DNA of 64,000 bases from Synchiropus splendidus. Lineage: Eukaryota; Chordata; Actinopteri; Syngnathiformes; Callionymidae. How positions within the stretch are numbered: position 1 is the first letter of the stretch; each line of letters begins with the position of its first letter. The notes under the pieces were generated by a model. The model was not told where the DNA came from. It searched no databases and was given only the letters and a program-made list of their open reading frames with translations. The stretch spans positions 12,041,501-12,105,500 of the forward strand of contig NC_071335.1 in the NCBI RefSeq assembly GCF_027744825.2, given 5' to 3'. Of the stretch, positions 12,282-27,200 are shown piece after piece. The position numbers were made by a program, and so were the translations under genes.

Positions 12282-15200
12282 TCATTTAGCCAGAACTTCC
12301 TTCAGCAAGAAGTCGGACACAACTGGAGCCACAACTTCAGGATGGTCCAGGTGGACGTGATGGTCACCTGATACCCATGTTACTGTGTTCTGTAGAGGAA
12401 ACACAAAAAAGCTTAGAAGAGTTTCCAGGGAAACCTGTCCGTCAAAATCGTCCAAAGCTTACATCTCTTTCTTCATGGTGTGTGAGAAGAGAGGAGTAAT
12501 TGCTCGCAATCTCGGGGAATATAACTTTCAAGCCTTTATCCGCCCTGTAATGATAATGATGGCTTCATAAGTTCACTATCAAACAGAGTGTCGGCTGTGT
12601 TAGAAACTCACATAACAACCAGCACAGGAGCCTGGATCCTGGATAGCATCTCTAGAGACAGCTCCAAAGGAGTCCGCGCTATATTTCTCTGCACAAGAAC
12701 ACAAAGTGTGAAGGCCTTGCTGGAAAAAGAAGCTTCTCCAGATGTGAAGAGAGTGAAGATGGGACTCACAAAATTCACCCGGATGTCTCTGGTGAAAGCA
12801 AATCCTGTAACAGAGCAGACACATCATCAGCTGCAGCCGAGTGAGATTACTGCTCTCTGAGATAACAACTCACCTCCTTCAACCTGAGCCAGCCCTCGCT
12901 CTAACAAGATCTCTGTGGACTCTTTGGACAATGTTGGATTTGCTGTCTGCAATCTAAAAAGACATTTTAAAAAAGCCATTCGCCCAACAACAACAACAGA
13001 CGTTTAGCAGAAGCGGTGCAAACCTCTCCACTGCCTTCTCATAGGTATAAACTCTGCTCTTGACTTCTGCCTTGTTCTCGAACTGAATTATCTCGTCTAT
13101 TCCTTTTCGCATCATGTCAGGGATTTCCTTCTGTGGGAATGAAACCATGAGGAAGGGGTCATTACGATGAGAAACGTTACATTAACTGACCACATTGCTT
13201 TTCTCACATGCTCATTTATCAGATATCTAAGACCAGAAAACTCATATAAAAAAACAATTATGGTCGTCTGGGTCAGCTCCCAGTCACAGAAGGTTGTGGA
13301 GAATGAAAGGGTTCATTTCAATCCCACTCCACAGATAAGTTCAAAACAACTTGTAGCAGGGAATATATCTCTTTTTAATGTATTTTCCTTTCCCAGATGG
13401 ATTATCATCTTAGGTTAGTAGGTTTCCGCTCTACCATCTTGGAGCCAACGCTCAGCTTCAGTGAAGGAAAATGTCTTACTGGTGATCTACTGGTGCCAGT
13501 GAGCATGGAAGCCTGATCTTCCAACCAAAAGATGAAGAGCGTCATAAGGAATAGGTGATGTAAGTTTAAAGAGTGAGGGACAAGTGGCAACCATCAGCGT
13601 TTTGCTGCTTTACAGGATTATTTTGCCCTGAAGGTTTGCTTCAAATTGGTTTTGAAAACCATGGCTGCCCACGGCAAGCGGAGATAGTCATATCAATCAA
13701 TCACAAGAGTGTAGGGAAGGCATCAATACAGCAGTGAAGAGGCGTCAATACTCGCCACTAAAAGACCCAAACACACTGTATGTTTTGACTGACCCTTCTG
13801 AAGAGAGTTTTGCAGTACATTCACATCCTCTCACAACAGGCCCAATCAACACTTCCAAAAATAAAAACAAGTGCTTGGTTCACGTGAACCTGCTCTTCTT
13901 CATGGCCACTATATTTAAGAAGGAAAACAGATCTTGTTCATCCATAAGCCGCACCGGTCTATAAGCCGCGGGTGCAGTGGTGCTGTCTGCGCTGTAGAAA
14001 GGTCAGTGATGCACCCGGCTTAAAAATGCATGAGCATCACTTCTAAACCACTTACTAAAACAGGATCCAGCATCAAGACTGACTCATGAAACAAACTGGG
14101 CAATGTTCTGAACTTGAATCATGAACTCCTCACATCTTTTATTGAAATTAAGGCGCTTAAAATGCGCTGTTTTCGCCCAAGTGCCCGAGGTTCCGACACC
14201 ACTGTCGATCTCAGCTGCTTCTTCTCGTCTCCACTCCTCCAGGAGATCGGCTCTGTTGAAGGAGCTGCGGATACGCTGGTGAAAACAGCGCATTTTGAGC
14301 GCTTTAAAGTCAATAAAGCGCCTCTGATTTCATTGGTTTGATTTTGGCAGCATGACGTGCTTTAGCCTGTAAACATCCATATATTAGTCGTGTAAATGTA
14401 TTAGCCGCAGCGTTCAGACCAGGGCTAAAAAGTAGCAGCATATAGTTCGGAAATTACAGTTATCACATAGCAATATTTTAGCAGTTTTGGTTATAACCCG
14501 GAATTGGTGCATTGACCAATGTTTGCAGTGAAAGGAAAAGACATGATCAATCTGTGTTATTCTACCCCAGCTACTTGTGGCAAGTGGTGAGGGACACACT
14601 GAACAGGCCCAGCAGAGAATGTTCTTCTTGCGGCAGCTAAGGAAACTATGACTGCTGACGAAGTTGCTGGTGGAGTTCTACACAGCCATCATCCAGTCCT
14701 CACCTCCTTTATCACCGTCTGGTACAACAGCGCCACCTCCAGGGACAAGAGCAGACTGCAGCGCATCGTACGCTCTGCTGAGAAGGTGATCGGTTGCAGC
14801 CTGCCACCTCTTCATGACCTGTACGTCTCCAGGACCCAGAGACGTGCAGGTCGGATCAGAGCCGACCCTTCTCATCCTGAACATGGACTGTTTGTCCCTC
14901 TTCCCTCTGGCAGGAGGCGACGGTCCATCCAGACCAGAACCCCCCGTCACAGGAACAGCTTCCTCCCCTCAGCCGTCAGACTGTTGAATTTGTGATCAGT
15001 CCTTGTTGTTTGTGGCTTATTTTTTATTAGTTGTTTCTGTTTATTTCATTATTATTGTTATTATTATGACTACTTGTATTATTATTATTATTATTATTAT
15101 GTTTTTGACTGCACGTTTTCCAAAGCACTTTCCTAGTTGGTGGGATCCCCACTGACCATAGCAATAAAGCTGACCATGCAGCCCATTAAATATTTCTGTT

Positions 15201-16156
15201 TATTAATTCATCAAAATTAATCTGTAACAGTCCCGAGACCATGTGTGACCACCATAATGAAACAAGGAGAGCATGTGCATAAAACCGTGCTGCCGACGGC
15301 ATCTCAGTTTAATGAGACAATAACACGCGCATGGGAAACTGTGCGGTCGATTACTCACCAGCTTTGTAGGTAAGAACCCGTACGCGTCTAGAAACACCAG
15401 TCCATCCACCTTTTCAGGGTACAGGGAGCAGAACTGAGGATGGAATACAGGGCTGTCACACACAGGGATTCTTGATATTTGTACAGAAGATGTAGCTGTT
15501 TACCATGCCTGCGATGTTGGCTCCTGCAGAGCAGTTCCATCATGGTGTCAGCAACAACAAAGGTACAAGGTGTTCACACAAACATGAAGAAGCAGCAGAC
15601 GCCACGGCTGTGTTCCACTCACCCATACTGTGACCCATGATTGTGAACTTGTTCAACTGGAGAGCTGCAGGGGTTCATTTCACAGATCATCAACCAGGCA
15701 GCCTCATTATACAAAACACTTCAGCAGCAGCGTCGCACGCTCATATTTTGACGACAACATGAAAATGTCAATGTGAAGGAGGATGAGAGTCGCACTCACA
15801 CTCAGTGACTCTGCGCACGTCGGCCACGTAGCCAGGAAAGGTGTAAAAGTCTCCAGCCGGACGATGAGAAGAGAGACCGTGACCTGCCATGTCCAGAGCC
15901 AGGTACCTGCAGCCTGACAACAAGTCACACACTGAAGCTATGTGTTTTCCAGGTAATGACCATAATACAGAACTATCTTTAGTTCACAAATTTCTGGCCA
16001 CAACTTGTTGACAGTTACCTTGGGGCAGCAGTGGAATGAGGTTTTTGAAAGTGCCACAGTTGTCGGCCCAGCCATGCAGGCAGACAACAGGATGCCCATC
16101 ATCAGGACCCCACTGTTGACCTCTGATCTCCCCCCATTTCACTTTTACAGAGATCT
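12282..16156 (-). CDS. serhl: Serine hydrolase-like protein (alpha/beta hydrolase), 11 exons resolved
   Basis: An alpha/beta-fold hydrolase of the SERHL/SERHL2 family; the physiological substrate is not established. Exons: 16156-16019, 15913-15800, 15664-15623, 15523-15504, 15433-15359, 13130-13024, 12953-12874, 12804-12770, 12688-12612, 12544-12463, 12389-12282. All junctions are GT..AG and all phases agree, giving ~292 codons. Landmarks in order: oxyanion region VVCLHGWADNCGTF; ALDMAGHGLSSH; nucleophile elbow GHSMG, built across the 42-nt and 20-nt exons; EKVDGLVFLDAYGF; PVLVVMADKG; and catalytic-histidine region SGDHHVHLDHP. The C-terminus is complete. The start is unresolved: the frame runs upstream of 16156 without an ATG before a stop, so a first exon with the initiator must exist that I could not place. 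The intron at 13131-15358 carries two mobile elements. Confidence 0.9.
13941..14461. mobile_element. MITE-like non-autonomous DNA transposon in a serhl intron
   Basis: The left edge carries two copies of 'ataagccgc' (13945-13970). The right edge carries 'attagccgcagcg' and a 'tatagttcggaaattacagt' terminus. Both resemble termini of a very common fish MITE family, as I recall it. The interior (about 14153-14306) is an imperfect inverted repeat: 'gcgcttaaaatgcgctgtttt' on the left faces 'aaaacagcgcattttgagcgc' on the right. There is no coding capacity. Confidence 0.6.
14580..15180 (+). mobile_element. L2/CR1-like LINE fragment in a serhl intron
   Basis: The plus strand encodes the tail of a non-LTR reverse transcriptase: an MFFLRQLRKL-like stretch, then FITVWYNSAT, LQRIVRSAEKVIGCSLP, DPSHPEHGLF, LPSGRRRRSI and SFLPSAVRLLNL, ending at 14995. 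The early part is frameshifted (the conserved segments lie in different frames) and carries a stop. A 3' tail with (ATT)n near 15050-15100 and an 'aataaagctgacc' end follows. It is antisense to serhl. The exact clade is uncertain. Confidence 0.8.
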
Positions 16157-17475
16157 CTGGAAGTGAGCAGAGTGACTCATCAGACACCAGACAGCACTGA
16201 ACACTGTCTCTCAAGATGCTTTAAGAGAGCAGCCCTGAAGTCAGAGGACAGCCAACATGGCGGATAGGAGAGGTGGAATTATCGAGAGTGGAACGCCTCC
16301 ATGTCTTTCTCCATCAGAACATTCAGAGGTGCAGTCAGCTCTGAGAGTTGTGGATGGATCTCTTCAACCAATAGGATAATCTACTCTTCCAAGTCACTTC
16401 TTCAATCATTTTCTTGCTGTAAAATCTGGACCCGTTTGGCTAACATGCCACAGGTTACCTTTAGTTTTTAGGTCGAATGAGGTCGCACAAATATTTTTCG
16501 ACTATTATACTAAATGAATCACCTGTTTACACACTACATTACACACTATAATATATAAAAAATATCAATATTTGAGTTTACATTTGTCATGCAAAGCAGT
16601 TGCTTTAGTCACGTACTGTTAGTCTGGCACTGTTGTTCTTAATCAGGAAAGGGTGGAGTTAATGTGTCTTAGTGCTTTGATCATAAACCACAATAAGTAG
16701 GTCAGCCAGGCTATTTTGCACGTGTGAGGGGGACACACGGAAAACTGGGCCTCAAAATTGGTCGGCAACAGCAGACTGAGAACAAGGTTGTGTGTGTGTG
16801 GAATACTGTAAAATGATCTAGGGCACAAAATCTTAAAATGAAGAACGAACACCCATTACATTGTAATACTACCCGGAGAGTGCCAACCACCCCCAACCAC
16901 TTCCACCTTCAGTCCACCCCCCAACACAACCTTCCAGTCTTCAGAAACCCTTTATAAAGAATTGTTGGAGACAGACAGTCCACTTCCGAAATGAAAAACA
17001 CAGTCACACATTCAACTTTCATCCAAATGCAGCCATACAGTAACTTTGCATGTTATTTTGAAGACAGACAAAACACAAACCAATTTTCGAAAACGTAACC
17101 TTCTCGTGACAGAGGTTAAAACACAATATTCAAGCTGCAACAAGCCATAACAATGTACTAGTGCAACAGCAGTGGTCCAGACACAGAATAATCCAAACTC
17201 AAGACAAAGTTAATGGATATGACTGAAAACAGGACAGTCTTCTTTTGAGGAATTCATAAATTTGCTTTTCATCAAAAAACTTCACTGAGAGTAGGATCAC
17301 ACAAGAACAGAAGGGGAAAAAACTTTTATGCCAGTCAAACACGATTCAGTGCGCACAAGGACTATTTGATACGGCAACATTTCGCATACTACGTTTCTTT
17401 TATGTAGCAATACCTTAAGCCTTTAGGTAGAACGATGACGAGGTCATTGTGAGAGGAACAAGAAAAAACAAGAAG
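16157..17475. other. Intergenic, serhl upstream region with one stray satellite unit
   Basis: It should hold the missing serhl first exon and promoter; I could not place either. A single diverged unit of the tandem repeat found at 17476-18115 sits at about 16485-16640, sharing 'gtcgcacaaatatt', 'ttacacactacattacacacta' and 'tttacatttgtcat'. Nothing else is recognised. Confidence 0.5.
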
Positions 17476-18115
17476 AGTCGCACAAATATTTCTCGACAAA
17501 TATTGGTGCGGCATTGCACTTTCTCACTAAATGTATCATCTGGTTACACACTATATTACACACTATATTGCATATTGTAGTTTACATTTGTCATCGTTGT
17601 TACAGTATTTTCAAGTGCTTGGCTCCCAAACACAATAACAAATAATGTTTCAACAAATATCATTGCACCTTCTCGCTAAATGAATGACCTGGTTACACAC
17701 TATATTACACACTATATTGCATATTGTAGTTTGCATTTGTCGTCATTACAGTATTTTCAAGTGCTTAGCTCCCAAACACAATAACAAATAATGTTTCAAC
17801 AAATATCATTGCACCTTCTCGCTAAATGAATGACCTGGTTACACACTATATTGCACACTATATTGCATATTGTAGTTTACATTTGTCATCGTTGTTACAG
17901 TATTTTCAAGTGCTTAGCTCCCAAACACAATAACAAATAATGTTTCGACAAATATCATTGCACTTTCTCACTAAATTAATGACCTGGTTACACACTATAT
18001 TGCACACTATATTGCATATTGTAGTTTGCATTTGTCGTCGTTGTTACAGTATTTTCAAATGCTTAGATCCCAAGCACAATAACAAATACCATCGCACTTG
18101 CTCGCTGAATGACTT
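17476..18115. repeat. Tandem repeat array, ~147-bp unit, about 4.3 copies
   Basis: Successive units share 'aacaaatatcattgcac', 'ggttacacactatatt', 'gcatattgtagttt', 'acagtattttcaagtgctt' and 'ctcccaaacacaataac'. The phrase 'caacaaatat' recurs at 17651, 17797 and (as 'cgacaaatat') 17946, giving spacings of 146 and 149. Units differ by a few substitutions and small indels. The array is non-coding. Confidence 0.85.
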
Positions 18116-20545
18116 ACCTTTTCTTGGAAGAGTGGAGGAGCTGGAGAATGAAGCCATCTGTGCTGATACTGTCTTCTTTTGAATGGACACAAACTTCGGT
18201 AAATTGCAAATCAAAGTTTTCATCTTATGACAGCACGTAACGCACGCGTGACGTCGGCAAGGACGTGCCAGTATACGGTTGAGACGTTACCTCAGTCCGG
18301 CCAGTCTACCAGGCACCAGTGATGGTGCACCGCTGGTTCAAGGAGAACAACTGACGTTTGGAAGTATGACGCGTTACATGTAAACCACGGACGAATTTAT
18401 GGGACTTGTTGAAGCAACACGGATTGCATACGCATGCGCAGACCGCCGCCATTGATTTAGACGTCATTATGGAGACGTCACTGGCACGTGTCGATCTTGC
18501 AAACGTTTTCAGCCAGATACTACTGAGATACTGAGCATTCGTCGTCCTAAATATGTCAAAAATAAAATAAAATAAAATCACATCTTGTGTGTTAAAATTA
18601 ATAATTAACGCAGCGTTTCGTGTTATTGGTAAATGGCTACATGATTATAAAGAGTTTTTTAAACAGAAGATTGAAAAAAAAGCAGAAGAAACTATCAAAA
18701 ATATTTTCATATGTACTCTGTTTGGAAATATATATATATATATTATATATATTACTCTAGACTGGTTCTATAAATAAATTATATGTATACGTGTGTTCAT
18801 AGATTTTTTTTTTTACTGCTAAGATCACAAAGGTAAAAAGAAAATTTTCCTAAAAAAACTGTGTGTGCAGTATCCCCTCCATTAAACCACGTGTCAGACC
18901 AGACTTTTTTCTGCCCAAGGCATTCCCAGAAAATGTGCCCGTGGTGAGCGCCACGCTCTCCAGCAGGCCATGTTTCTCCAGCACCGTGCTAGAACAAATG
19001 TGGTGACACACTATGTTGCATATTCTCTGCTTCTCCTTCGGATGAGAGTGTAACTCCCACAGTACTGAATGTAAGTCACTATTTGTCATCATTGTAACAG
19101 TATTTTCAAATGCTTACCTCCCATAGTAAAACTCAATTTATTTGCCATTTTATCTGACCCTTGGTTACAATCGATGTCTTTATCATCTTAACACAATCTC
19201 GAGTGTTGTGATGCCTGCTGATGTGTGAAATGATCTTGCAGTCGACATCGTGGGTTACGACATGGGTGAGTAGCTGGATCAATTAAAATGTCCCTGTGAT
19301 GTATTGATCTTCCAGTGTATTTTTTTGCTCTTGTCCACTGCTGTAGTGTTTCAGCTGCTGTTGGTTTGTTGTGGAATGGCAGCAGATCTGTACGATGTTC
19401 ATTCATGTATTCATAATTCATCAAGAATCAATGTGTTTATCAGCTCAACACAAGGACACATTCCACTAATGCTCATTAGTCACAGCCAGCGCTGCTTTGA
19501 TGTCATGGCTCATGTGATGAGCTTCCAAGATCCAGGTCTTGCTTGAGAGGCTGCTCTCTGTCACATCTAACTGAAGAAACCAAGAGTGAATGAAACAAGA
19601 ATGAATGTGTGCAATGCTTAAACGGAAATGAGGCTCGAGGTGTGAATTAAAATACAAAACTATATGTATGATTAGCAAAAAGAATACACATAATAAGAAT
19701 AGCCTTTTATGTTTAGGCAGGAAACCAGAGAACAGATTCAATTTAAGGGCTTAAAGATTTGTGAGAGACGAAGCTCTGAGCTTCGACATCTCTTTTACGG
19801 CTGTGTATCAATGATGGCACCAGATGTTTGCGTGTGCAACTTTCAACGCCTCATTGAGCTTGAATATTAACAAAGCTGTCCGACTATCATGTCATCTAGA
19901 GTTGACTTGTTGCCAGGCTTTTATAAATAGTTCATTACGTTTGTAATGTTGCAATTGAGAGGACACCAATGGAGTTTTGGACTACACCTTCCACTGGAGA
20001 TCATCTTAGGTTTGTAAATAAAAAAAAATTTACTTAATAAGGTGATTTGCACTACTCTCATTGTCAACTTGTTTGAGGATTATGACACAATACCAGGTCA
20101 AATTCAAGCCTGTTCAACATAAAAAGAGTTTGCAACTGCAGGGCATGGTTTTATTTGCTCACTTCAAACAATAAGCAACATAGTCAATAAGGTTTGTTAA
20201 ACAGAATTTGAATAACCCAACTGTTGACGAAGAAAGTACCCAGCATTTTGGAAGTAATTTTCAAATGTTAATTGGCAACAAATTGTTTAGAGTCTATCCG
20301 TCTATGCTCATCTGGTGAGGTGCAGCAGTTGAGTAACAAGGCCCAGACCCTGCTCCCACCAGCATTACAGAGGAATTAGTATTAGAAAATAAACAATAAA
20401 GGGACAAAGAGAACCAAACTCTAAATGAATTTACTTAAGTACAATTACACCTAAATAATACACAGAAATACAGAGTAGTATGTACAAGACACTTTAAATA
20501 AATATATAAACATGAGAGTCAGTGATGATGCAAGTGTTGCAGGAA
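18116..20545. other. Intergenic / cenpm 3' flank
   Basis: No gene is supported. Fragments of the 147-bp satellite recur near 19000-19125 ('acacactatgttgcatatt', 'aacagtattttcaaatgctta'). A short (TA)n lies near 18730-18750. A minus-strand AATAAA (plus TTTATT at 20150-20155) could serve cenpm. Confidence 0.5.
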
Positions 20546-22908
<2,363 letters not shown>

Positions 22909-23023
22909 ATTCACTGACGATTTTAGAATAACGATAATAAAATGGATGAGCGTTTTCGAGGGGTATGACACCCGGAAGTATACCAGCGCTTCCCTCTTCG
23001 CGCCACTTTTCCAAACGCGCGTC

Positions 23024-23031
23024 TGACGTCA
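23024..23031. promoter_or_regulatory. Palindromic CRE/ATF site upstream of cenpm
   Basis: Perfect TGACGTCA about 116 bases upstream of the cenpm ATG, in a CpG-containing stretch (cgcgcc, acgcgcgt). This placement fits a proximal promoter element. Binding is inferred from the motif only. Confidence 0.5.
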
Positions 23032-24232
23032 CTACGTGCTTGGTGAAAAACATCTGCCTGCTACTGCCCCTCAGAGGCTACAGAGTGTATTACATGTGGT
23101 TGTGAGCGTGACCTGAGACAAATGTCAATATTTATTATTCCTCAAATGGATTCACTGTCGGGTTAGAACATGCTTACGCTGACTGTCGCAACTTGTATGT
23201 AACTTGCGTCAATTCATGGTGTGTGCAATTTATGAAGAAAATTGAGTCAAAATGAGATAGTGTTGAAAACATTTAAAGAGATAAGTTTGAATTTTCTTGT
23301 TTAAACGCTCGATTCCAGGGTCACCAAACCGCAAGCTACTCCTACAGCACTGTGTGACCTGAAGTTATCAAGTATCATCGCTAAATATCTGAAGAATATC
23401 CCTCTCCACCAATTGTTATCGGACCACAATTTAAACCCCCTAAATCGGGGCATATCATATGAGACGTTCAAACTGGGCATCAGCTAACCTTTGATGTGGC
23501 AATGATATGCAGCAGTGAATGAGCAAGTCTGAGGTCGTCATATTATGAATTGAAGCAGTGAGGAAAAATAGACTTTATTGAAAGCAGACATTTTATTCAT
23601 CTCGGGTGGCACAGGAGAACAAATTCAACATCATTGATCAGGCAGAAGTAGCAGAAGGCCTCCAGTGTCAGTTTGGGACCGTGCATCAGATCCATATGAA
23701 CAACATGGAAACGCGGGAAACTATCCAAGGAGCATTAAAGTAAAGAAAGGTGAAGGTTGAGTGAGGAGCACACTGTGCTACAAATGCTAACAATCCGGTT
23801 AAATACATAGCAGTTCAAATGTATTCTGATTAAAACATTCGGTGAGGTTGTGTTTTGGAGTAAACCAGCAGCTATTTTGGCATCAAGACTTCTAGTTTTA
23901 CTTAAGAATTTGTCCCACAAATGAGCGTTCAAGTAAAGTTGACCCATCGTCACTTCAGAAAAGTGACAGACCTACCTCCTGTCAAATCAAACACATGAAA
24001 GACCAGACAACAGAACACTGTCATCTAGTCAAAAGTATTTCAAAGTATAACAGCTTGACCACCACCATTTCCCTTCCCCCAACTTGAGCATCAAACACTG
24101 CTCACTGACGTTTCAATAAGAAGACTGAAGCTGACACGCAAGCTACACACCGGCCTCTGCTCTTGAGAAGTGCATCCGGAGAACTGCAATGATGCCCACA
24201 TGCTGCTGCTGTTGTTGTTGTTCTTATCCAGC
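23032..24232. other. Intergenic between cenpm and the luc7l-type gene
   Basis: No gene is seen. Plus-strand TTTATT at 23574-23579 and 23592-23597 (AATAAA on the minus strand) are candidate poly(A) signals for the luc7l-type gene, ~640 bases past its stop. Confidence 0.5.
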
Positions 24233-27200
24233 TCATATCTCTCCCGACTCTCGCTCTTCTGAGCTGGAGCGTCTTTGCCTCTCGTACGATGGGGATCTGT
24301 CTCTCTCTTTGGCCATTGTCGTATCTGGGGAGGTGGATCTCTCCCTGTCCTCCCAGTCTCTTTGCTGCACCTGGTCATTATGCCAACCTTCGCCCTCTCC
24401 CACTAGCTCATGAGACAGCGAGCGCTCCTTCTCACCTCTGTCACGGGTGTGAGACGATCTGTCTCTGGACGACCTGAGAGCCAACAAAGGCTGTTAGACG
24501 ATATGTGAACGCATGAACAATGACCTTATCTATGGCATGTAGTAGTCTGATCCAAGTATTCAACCCAGAGGCTCCAAGTGTTGGATTCTCTTTGACTGTG
24601 CCAACATTTACCAGCCATGGTGAATAATAACAGTTTATTCAACTTCTTCATCATATATTCTGTCATCGAAAATCTGATTTCAACATGTTATATAAAATCA
24701 ACTCAAGCAAATCGAATCAGTAACAACGTAAGGAAATGCAGCTGAAGAAACCTAAAGTCTGAAGGCATACAAAAGGGAAACGCACCTCTTTCTCCTGTGC
24801 CTGTGGGAATGAGAGCGTGAACGATGTCTGTCCTTGTGTCTGTGTTTTCGTTCTCTTTCTCGATCCCGGTCTCCACCCTCTTCTCTGGAGCGAGAGGACC
24901 GGTGACGTCTAGAGCGGTGGCTAGATGAACTGCCTCCATCCCTGTGTTGACACAACGACAACACAAAATGTGTCTTCTGGGTCATATTACAGATAACTTA
25001 TGGGTTATGGGTTAAAAGGCTGTTCAGATAGGTTCAATATCTCTGGAAGATAATGCAGTACACATACATGTATTCAATCTCATCCTTTATTCTCACTCTA
25101 TTTTGAGTAACAAGTAGTATTTGTGTCTTGCTGTTAACATTTTTTTAAATAAAAATACTCTTACTTTACATTTACAAAGCTCTTATACCTGTATCGGTCT
25201 CCACTTCTAGATCTTGACCTGAATGACAAAAAAATACAGTTAGACGACAGTTATCTTGAAGATGATGCAAACAGAAATACAGTCCACTACCGTCTTCTCT
25301 CTCGTTCACGGTCCCTCTCACGTTCTCTCTCTCGCTCCCTTTCTCTCTCCCGCTCTCGCTCCATCTCCCACAGTCTCTCCCGTTCATCTCCTCTTTCACG
25401 TTCCTCTCGCCGTCTTGTCCGCATTTTTTCTTGTTTTTCAATCACAGCTTTCTGCATCAACATAAATTTTAAAAATGACAATATAAAAGGTCAACTGGAC
25501 AGAAACTTCAGATGTGTGTCAGTAACAACTACTGTCATTTCTGCAGTGAGGAGATTACCCTTAGTTTTTCTAGTTTCTCGCGGATTTCAATAAAGCCGAG
25601 GTGTAGTTTTCCTCCAAAGTGGTCAGCCAGACGACGATCATTGTCATGGAGACCGAGGTAGGCCGAGCACACCTCACACACCCGAAGTTTTTGTTGTTGA
25701 AAGCTTGAGGCCGGCATCGAGTTCCTATAAACATCCTGTGAGAGCAGGGAGTGCAGGAGAGTCAGCTACTGTAGCAAACTGATCACATTCATTCAATCAA
25801 TATTTTCTACTCTTAAACTTTATTTCTGCTATGGCAAAATCCAAATGAAACCAATGTGATCTCCTGACCTCAGCTTCTTTCTTCAGGGCCCGGGTCTTCT
25901 CCACCTTTTCCAGCAGCTGCTGGGCCTCGTCAACGTTCCCCTCACTTCCAAGCTGCTCCGCTCGAGCAAGCAGCTTCCCGATCTCTTCATTTAGTTCATG
26001 TACACGCTCAGCCTGACGTGGGCAGAAGAGATATTTCAAGGTAAAGATATCTATGTAGACATAACTGAAACCGTTACTTTAAGTAGTCACTCACCTTCGC
26101 AGTGACTTCCGCGCTGATCTCATCTTGCGTATCAGCCAGTCGTTTCTTTGCTAGCTCTGTTCTGCGGTCACAGTCAGCAATAAAGGACTGTAGATGCTCA
26201 GCAGCCTGATCAATGAAATAGGGTTATAAAAACATTTGTACTTCACTAATAAACAAACTCCATAATAATGCAGGGTGCTACGATGGCTGTTATCGAGTAA
26301 ACCATTCCGAACTCCGATTAAGATGCAAGTAAACAACCTAAAACTACTGACAATCCATCAGTATGACTTCACCACTGACTTTCATCTCATGCAAGGATAA
26401 GCATTTTGCCAGAGTTAAAAGAGGAGCTGAAACCAGATGATGTAATGCACGATGGTCCTATAGTCTCACACTGAGCAAAAAAAAACAAAAAAAAACGATG
26501 CCACATGTCCACGGCAGATCAGCAACATTACTGCTTTCAAAGGACAATGTTGTTTCACTTACATCAAGTTCGAAGAAGTATTCCTGTTCCTTGGAGGCAA
26601 TCTCATAGTCAGCTCTTAGTGCCAGGTCATGAACTTTGGAACACTCTCCCAGGTCCATTCGCTGGGGGGGTGAAGTCAAAAAACATTATGGACTTACATT
26701 GTGCATTTGACAGAAACTAGCAGTAGCTCAACTTCATCAATGGACTAAAATATGTTGGGCTAGACCTCTAATTTATCTCCGCTCTTTGCAAACAAAACAC
26801 GACGGGAAAGTTAAGGAGCATGTGTGGGAATGTTTTCATGCGTCAAAATGGAACCCAACAAGTGCATTGTACATACTGTGCCTGATAATATGTCATGAGG
26901 ACATGAATCCAGAAGGTGACTTTTGCAGACCCGCTCATCTGAAAATTTAATTCTTTGTCTCATGGTATCACCTGTAATAGAAGAAAAAACGGATTGAAAT
27001 GACTAACTCAGTCACCTATAATCTATGATATGACATGATATATGACCATGTCGCAAGTTGTGATGACTCATGTTACATCATAGGCGTCAAAAATTCCAAT
27101 AGAAGTGCAGTCGCTAATATTGAGAGAGTGACAAATGTAGAAAATATACTGACTTGACTACATTTTAACTCAGCGACAACAGGTAGCAGCGCCCCGCTCG

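Noticed and set aside
14084..14341. Short open frames on both strands
   Set aside because: Fall inside the MITE palindrome.
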